In this document: in pieces, positions 6,423-10,176 of the stretch | How positions within the stretch are numbered: the stretch's first letter is position 1 | How the letters are laid out: each line of letters begins with the position of its first letter | From: Syntrophomonadaceae bacterium | GTDB taxonomy: Bacteria; Bacillota; Dethiobacteria; DTU022 | Direction: 5' to 3' | Assembly (NCBI GenBank): GCA_007127255.1 | Contig: SKZS01000056.1 | Span: 1-10,176, forward strand | Length of the DNA stretch: 10,176 nucleotides | The notes under the pieces: generated by a model | Told to the model about the DNA's origin: nothing | Databases searched by the model: none | The model's input: the letters and a program-made list of their open reading frames with translations, nothing else | Made by a program: the position numbers and the translations under genes

Positions 6423-8171
6423 TTGCGGCGCACTAAGATTGTTTGCACCATAGGACCAAGCATAGATACTGAGGATATGATTCATAAGCTAATTAAAGCA
6501 GGGATGGATGTAGCAAGACTAAACCTATCCCACGGAAAAAGCAGCGAACATATTCGCCGCCTGCAGATGATACGCGATGTGAGCGAAGGCATGAAACGCA
6601 GCGTTGGTTTTTTATATGATACGCGAGGTCCGGAGGTCAGAACCGGTAACCTGCAGGAAGATTATGTAATTCTTGAAGAAGGCAGTGACATAATCCTCAC
6701 TACAGAACAGATTCTTGGTGACAGCAGCAGGGTATCTGTGACATACGATGGTTTACATCGTGACCTGAAACCCGGCTGTGCTGTATTGATCGATGATGGC
6801 CTGATTGTCCTGGAAGTCAAAGAAATATCCGGGCGGGATATACACTGCCTGATTATACACGGCGGAGAACTTCGCAGCTATAAAGGGCTAAATACACCCG
6901 GCACCAGGATAAACCTTCCTGCTCTTGATGATGATGATCGGCAGGATATCCTCAAAGCGTTGGAATATGAAGTAGATTTTCTGGCTGCTTCTTTTACTCG
7001 CAACGCTGAAGATATTCTTGAAATAAGGCGGCTGGTTGAGACAAATGGCGGAAGTATCATGATCCTTGCTAAAATTGAAAGCAGGGAAGGCATTGAGAAT
7101 TTTGATGCAATAATGGATGTTGCAGACGGAATCATGGTTGCACGCGGTGACCTCGGGGTTGAAATTCCCCCCGAAGAGGTTCCATTGCTGCAGAAAGCCT
7201 TTATAAAAAAGTGTAACATAGCCGGCAAGCCGGTTATAACAGCTACCCAGATGCTGGACAGCATGATTCGTAATCCACGACCGACCCGGGCCGAGGCCAG
7301 TGACGTGGCCAATGCTATTTTTGATGGAACTGATGCCGTCATGCTGTCAGGTGAAACGGCAATCGGTCGTTTCCCGATCGAGGCGGTTCAAACCATGAGC
7401 CGAATCGCCAATCGGACAGAAGAAGAATTGGAATATAAAAGGATTTTACAGGAGCTCAGTCCGACAATTAAAAAAACAGTTACCGATGCAATCAGTTACA
7501 GCACCTGCCATATTGCACACGAACTAAGTGCCGATGCAATTATAACTGCTACCCAGTCCGGCCATACGGCGCGAATGGTTTCCAAGTATAAGCCCAGGGC
7601 ACCAATAGTGGCAGTAACCTCCAACCGCAGGGTAGCGTCAAGCCTGACCCTGACCTGGGGTGTCAATGCTGTAAGTTGCCCACCTGCAAATTCGACCGAC
7701 AAGATGTTTGCAAATGCTATACAAGCTTCACTGGATGAAGGTTTAATCGATCAAGGAAGTCTTGTCGTCATAACAGCCGGTGTTCCGGTTGGTGTTTCAG
7801 GAACTACCAACCTGGTAAGAGTTGAAACAGTGGGGGAGATTATTGTGAAGGGAACTGGAATCGGCAATACGGCAATTAGCGGTACTGCTTTTGTGGTAAA
7901 AAGTGAAGATGATCTTGAAAACATCGAAGAAGGACAAATTTTAATAGCCCACAGCACAAGTAGCAACTACACACCTGCAATTAAAAAGGCGTCGGCGCTG
8001 GTGACTGAGGAAGGCGGCCTGACTTCGCACGCAGCAATTGTAGCCATAAACCTTAATAAACCGGCTATTGTAGGAGTCGAAAAAGCCTGTCAATCGATTG
8101 AACACGGCGAAATGATTACCGTAGATGCAATAAGGGGCTTAATCTACCGCGGCAAAGCAAACGTATTATAA
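6423..8171 (+). CDS. pyk: Pyruvate kinase with C-terminal PEP-utilising domain
   Basis: Pyruvate kinase converts phosphoenolpyruvate and ADP to pyruvate and ATP. Its 582 residues begin with TKIVCTIGPS, then ARLNLSHG at 31-38 (R32, N34, S36), LYDTRGPEVRTG at 64-75, the B domain (about 76-172), and the catalytic signature ILAKIES at 214-220 (K217, E219). MVARGDLGVEIP at 238-249 supplies the metal-binding D243, and ITATQMLDSM follows at 272-281. E71, in GPEVRTG, corresponds to the Glu117 position of rabbit muscle enzyme that marks potassium-dependent forms; D66 and T67 sit at potassium-ligand positions. After the allosteric C domain (about 350-475) comes an extra domain resembling the mobile His domain of PEP synthase and PPDK, with TEEGGLTSHAA at 528-538. 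This layout is known from Bacillus and Geobacillus. The gene lies downstream of pfkA and 19 nt before the thioesterase. Confidence 0.96.
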   Translation: MRRTKIVCTIGPSIDTEDMIHKLIKAGMDVARLNLSHGKSSEHIRRLQMIRDVSEGMKRSVGFLYDTRGPEVRTGNLQEDYVILEEGSDIILTTEQILGDSSRVSVTYDGLHRDLKPGCAVLIDDGLIVLEVKEISGRDIHCLIIHGGELRSYKGLNTPGTRINLPALDDDDRQDILKALEYEVDFLAASFTRNAEDILEIRRLVETNGGSIMILAKIESREGIENFDAIMDVADGIMVARGDLGVEIPPEEVPLLQKAFIKKCNIAGKPVITATQMLDSMIRNPRPTRAEASDVANAIFDGTDAVMLSGETAIGRFPIEAVQTMSRIANRTEEELEYKRILQELSPTIKKTVTDAISYSTCHIAHELSADAIITATQSGHTARMVSKYKPRAPIVAVTSNRRVASSLTLTWGVNAVSCPPANSTDKMFANAIQASLDEGLIDQGSLVVITAGVPVGVSGTTNLVRVETVGEIIVKGTGIGNTAISGTAFVVKSEDDLENIEEGQILIAHSTSSNYTPAIKKASALVTEEGGLTSHAAIVAINLNKPAIVGVEKACQSIEHGEMITVDAIRGLIYRGKANVL

Positions 8172-8178
8172 GAGGTTG

Positions 8179-8182
8179 GGAG
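8179..8182 (+). promoter_or_regulatory. Ribosome binding site selecting the downstream TTG
   Basis: GGAG ends 8 nt before TTG 8191. The alternative in-frame TTG at 8176 has AGAGG touching it with no spacer, which is not workable, so the shorter protein is preferred. Confidence 0.6.
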
Positions 8183-8190
8183 AATACGTT

Positions 8191-8610
8191 TTGAAAAAAA
8201 ACGAAACAAAAATAAGGGTTCGTTACCAGGAGACCGACCAGATGGGTATGGCATATCATGCTAACTACCTGGTATGGTTCGAAATAGGACGAACCGAACT
8301 GATGAGGAGTATCGGTTTGCCATATATCGAATTTGAAAAAAGCAGCCTTTATTTGCCGGTGCTCAAAGCTTACTGTGAATACAAGCATGCCGCCAGATAT
8401 GATGATCTGCTTACCATAATAACATTTATTGAGAGCCTGCAGTATGTGCGCACTGTATTTAACTACGAAATCCGGCGGGATGATAAAAAAATAGCCGGTG
8501 GTTATACTGAGCACGCTTTTATTAATGAAGCGGGACGTCCTGTCGTGCTAAAAAAAATCAGTCCTTTCCTGTGGAACAGGCTTTATAAAGCTTTGGAAAG
8601 TGATACGTAG
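8191..8610 (+). CDS. Acyl-CoA thioesterase, YbgC/FadM-type hotdog fold
   Basis: This 139-residue single-domain hotdog protein (4HBT family) probably hydrolyses an acyl-CoA thioester in the cytoplasm. The family signature is clear near the N-terminus: RYQETDQMGMAYHANYLVWF at 11-30, then EIGRTELMR. D16 is the expected catalytic Asp and H23 the neighbouring conserved His. The later strand TEHAFIN at 106-112 and GRPV at 116-119 also fit. There is no signal peptide or membrane segment. The acyl chain cannot be predicted; relatives act on short-chain, 4-hydroxybenzoyl or long-chain acyl-CoAs. The first in-frame start (TTG 8176) would add five residues but lacks a usable ribosome site. It sits 19 nt after pyk and 17 nt before the deacetylase gene, so co-transcription is likely. 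Confidence 0.88.
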   Translation: MKKNETKIRVRYQETDQMGMAYHANYLVWFEIGRTELMRSIGLPYIEFEKSSLYLPVLKAYCEYKHAARYDDLLTIITFIESLQYVRTVFNYEIRRDDKKIAGGYTEHAFINEAGRPVVLKKISPFLWNRLYKALESDT

Positions 8611-8627
8611 CAGAGTGAGGTGTACAG

Positions 8628-9680
8628 ATGAGTAAAAATTTAGAAAGCATCAGCTTGATCTATGACAAGGATTACCTTATCCATACCCAGTCCAGTCATC
8701 CTGAACGCAAGGAAAGATTGGAATACATAATTGCCGGGCTCGAAAAAGAAGAGGTGATGAACCGCCTGGAGTTGATATCCCCGCAGCCGGCAGAAACAAA
8801 AGATATAGAGTTAATTCATGATCCCGGATATATTCGTTCAATTGAGGAAGCGTGTAATTCCGGCAAACGCTTCCTGGATATGGATACCTATATAGTTCCT
8901 GAATCATACCGGGTTGCCCTTCTTTCAGCCGGTGGAGTGCTGGCCGGTCTGCACAAAGTTATGGGCTCAAACCCGGGCAAAGCTTTTGCCCTGAACCGGC
9001 CGCCCGGCCATCACGCTGAAAGAAACAGGGCAATGGGTTTTTGCCTTTTTAATAATATTGCTGTTGCCGCTGCCAGGGCTAAACGCGACTACAATTTAAA
9101 ACGAATTGCTATTGTTGATTGGGATGTTCACCACGGCAACGGCACACAGCATAGTTTTGAAGATGACAGAGAAGTGCTCTTTATTTCGACTCATCAAAGC
9201 CCGGCTTATCCCGGTACCGGGCATTACCGGGAAGTTGGCCGGGGAAGTGGAGAAGGATTTACTGTAAACATACCCATGCCTCCAGGCTGCGGCGATGTTG
9301 AATATGCTATGATTTATGATCAGGTTGTAATCCCGATTATAGATCAGTTTAAACCGGAATTGCTGTTGATATCTGCTGGATTTGATGCTTACCGCATGGA
9401 TCACCTGGCCGGGATGTCATTAACCCAGGGGGGTTTTTATTACATTGCCGAGATTCTGAATGCAGCGGCAGAGCGTTGGTCTGAAGGAAGGATGCTGCTG
9501 TGTCTTGAAGGAGGATACCACTTGCAGGGGCAGGCTGGGGCCGTAATCCAGGTATTAAATGCATTAGGTCAATGGGGACTGCCAATTACCGAACGCTCTC
9601 CCGATCTCGAACCAGGCAAACATGTTCAGAACCTCCTGCAGGAAGTGCTGCAGGTACAGCGCAAATACTGGAATATTTAG
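8628..9680 (+). CDS. Histone deacetylase family (class II-like) amidohydrolase
   Basis: This 350-residue cytoplasmic protein has the arginase/deacetylase fold of the histone deacetylase superfamily (PF00850). Motifs in order are HPERKERL at 24-31, RPPGHHA at 124-130 (active-site His pair H128, H129), GFCLFNNIAVAA at 137-148, DWDVHHGNGT at 164-173 (zinc ligands D166 and H168), STHQSPAYPGTG at 187-198, SAGFDAYRMDHLAGM at 249-263 (third zinc ligand D253) and EGGYHL at 294-299 with the catalytic Tyr Y297. All catalytic positions are intact, so it should be an active zinc deacetylase. Bacterial relatives remove acetyl or other acyl groups from acetylpolyamines or from protein lysines, as AcuC does on acetyl-CoA synthetase; the sequence does not choose between these. 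GAGGTG at 8617-8622 precedes ATG by 5 nt. It seems to be the last gene of the block, since the next gene faces it. Confidence 0.93.
   Translation: MSKNLESISLIYDKDYLIHTQSSHPERKERLEYIIAGLEKEEVMNRLELISPQPAETKDIELIHDPGYIRSIEEACNSGKRFLDMDTYIVPESYRVALLSAGGVLAGLHKVMGSNPGKAFALNRPPGHHAERNRAMGFCLFNNIAVAAARAKRDYNLKRIAIVDWDVHHGNGTQHSFEDDREVLFISTHQSPAYPGTGHYREVGRGSGEGFTVNIPMPPGCGDVEYAMIYDQVVIPIIDQFKPELLLISAGFDAYRMDHLAGMSLTQGGFYYIAEILNAAAERWSEGRMLLCLEGGYHLQGQAGAVIQVLNALGQWGLPITERSPDLEPGKHVQNLLQEVLQVQRKYWNI
9635..9654 (+). repeat. Hairpin near the 3' end of the deacetylase gene
   Basis: CCTGCAG (9635-9641) pairs perfectly with CTGCAGG (9648-9654) around a 6-nt loop. It lies in coding sequence 23 nt before the stop codon, and no T run follows. 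The 52-bp gap to the convergent gene contains no better terminator-like hairpin, so this stem might protect the transcript end, or may only reflect the repeated Leu-Leu-Gln-Glu-Val codons. Confidence 0.3.
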
Positions 9681-9732
9681 AGATCAGCGGTTCAGTTCGG
9701 TCTATCATAACCTTGTTTTACTTGCAAAGATA

Positions 9733-10176
9733 CTAGTAACTGATATCGATGTCGTAAAATAATAAACCGCCAGGTAGTTTGGGATAAAAGAATGTTGACT
9801 TTTGCGGAATAACTTTGCCCTGCCTGGCGCGTTCAAGAACTTTGTCGACTGCCAGGGGAGCGAGAATAAAAGCGGCGTCGGCCGAGGCATTAAGAACAGC
9901 GGAAATTGCGCAGTCAAAATCGTGCGGGTAACTGATCATTTCATTGCCTGGCTCACCGTATTTTCCTTCTGCAAGGAGAGGTTTTAAAATACGCTGGTGA
10001 AGAAGTTCAACGGGAAGACTGCTCGTTGCCGCAGGTGAACTCCGTGGTATGAGCATAAAGGACTGCCCTGCAGTGATAAAACCGAAACCGTTCTTTTCGC
10101 GGCCGGCCGTTGACACTGTTTCAAAATAATCTGCGTGATCTATTTGACGCAGGTCCCCGGTTACAATCATTTCAAA
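9733..10176 (-). CDS. DUF1015 family protein, C-terminal part (cut by window edge)
   Basis: The C-terminal 147 residues of a longer leftward gene are present, and its frame remains open through base 10176. An internal Met encoded at 10168-10170 should not be taken as the start. The segment resembles the end of DUF1015 (PF06245) proteins: an LLHQRILKPLL helix, then a YPHDFDCAISAV stretch, ADAAFILAPLAVDKVLERA, and the near-terminal QKSTFFYPKLPGGLLF. The family is widespread in Clostridia and other anaerobes, full-length members are typically around 400 residues, and the function is unknown to me. No membrane segment or signal is seen in the visible part. It ends (TAG) 52 bp from the deacetylase stop, in convergent orientation. 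Its promoter lies outside the window. Confidence 0.8.
   Translation of the reverse strand, partial: FEMIVTGDLRQIDHADYFETVSTAGREKNGFGFITAGQSFMLIPRSSPAATSSLPVELLHQRILKPLLAEGKYGEPGNEMISYPHDFDCAISAVLNASADAAFILAPLAVDKVLERARQGKVIPQKSTFFYPKLPGGLLFYDIDISY

Noticed and set aside
6878..7342. Minus-strand 154-codon open frame inside pyk
   Set aside because: It is antisense to highly conserved pyruvate kinase motifs; its Ser/Arg/Ile-rich composition is typical of a shadow frame.
8116..8514. Minus-strand 132-codon open frame over the thioesterase
   Set aside because: It is antisense to the conserved hotdog signature and shows no domain or ribosome site.
1..10176. Mobile element, CRISPR array, toxin-antitoxin, phage defence or tRNA/rRNA gene
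   Set aside because: I saw no regularly spaced repeats, transposase or integrase motifs, or tRNA-like folds; the genes are core or common housekeeping families.

Overview
The window looks like an ordinary chromosomal segment of a low-to-moderate GC Firmicute, most likely in the class Clostridia. Three things suggest this: the dnaE–pfkA–pyk gene order, a pyruvate kinase carrying the extra C-terminal PEP-utilising domain known from Bacillus and relatives, and strong AAGGAGG-type ribosome binding sites used with GTG and TTG starts. The closest relative cannot be named from sequence reading alone; the placement is inference from protein motifs and gene order.

Layout. At the left is trmL (tRNA wobble 2'-O-methyltransferase, +). 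It converges on a membrane protein of the AI-2E/PerM permease family (−), and an 81-bp nested inverted-repeat region separates the two. The permease diverges from dnaE across 256 bp counted to the preferred dnaE start. That space holds a likely extended −10 promoter for the permease, a 21-bp dyad overlapping it, and a perfect TATAAT facing dnaE. A tightly packed rightward block follows: dnaE (DNA polymerase III alpha), pfkA (6-phosphofructokinase, overlapping dnaE by 4 bp), pyk (pyruvate kinase), a YbgC/FadM-type hotdog thioesterase and a class II-like histone-deacetylase-fold amidohydrolase. At the right edge the C-terminal part of a DUF1015 protein reads leftward and runs off the window.

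How the genes fit. pfkA and pyk encode the two classic control points of glycolysis and are probably co-transcribed with the replicase gene, a linkage also seen in Bacillus, where further genes lie between. The two downstream genes act on acyl groups (acyl-CoA hydrolysis and deacetylation), so the operon tail may touch acyl-CoA or acetyl-group metabolism; that link is inference. No gap between genes exceeds 300 bases.

No new multi-gene system, mobile element, CRISPR array, RNA gene or phage feature is visible. The points most worth a second look are a Glu in place of the usual metal-binding Asp in the PfkA nucleotide motif (GGEGS), conflicting start-site signals for dnaE, and the dyad in the divergent regulatory region.
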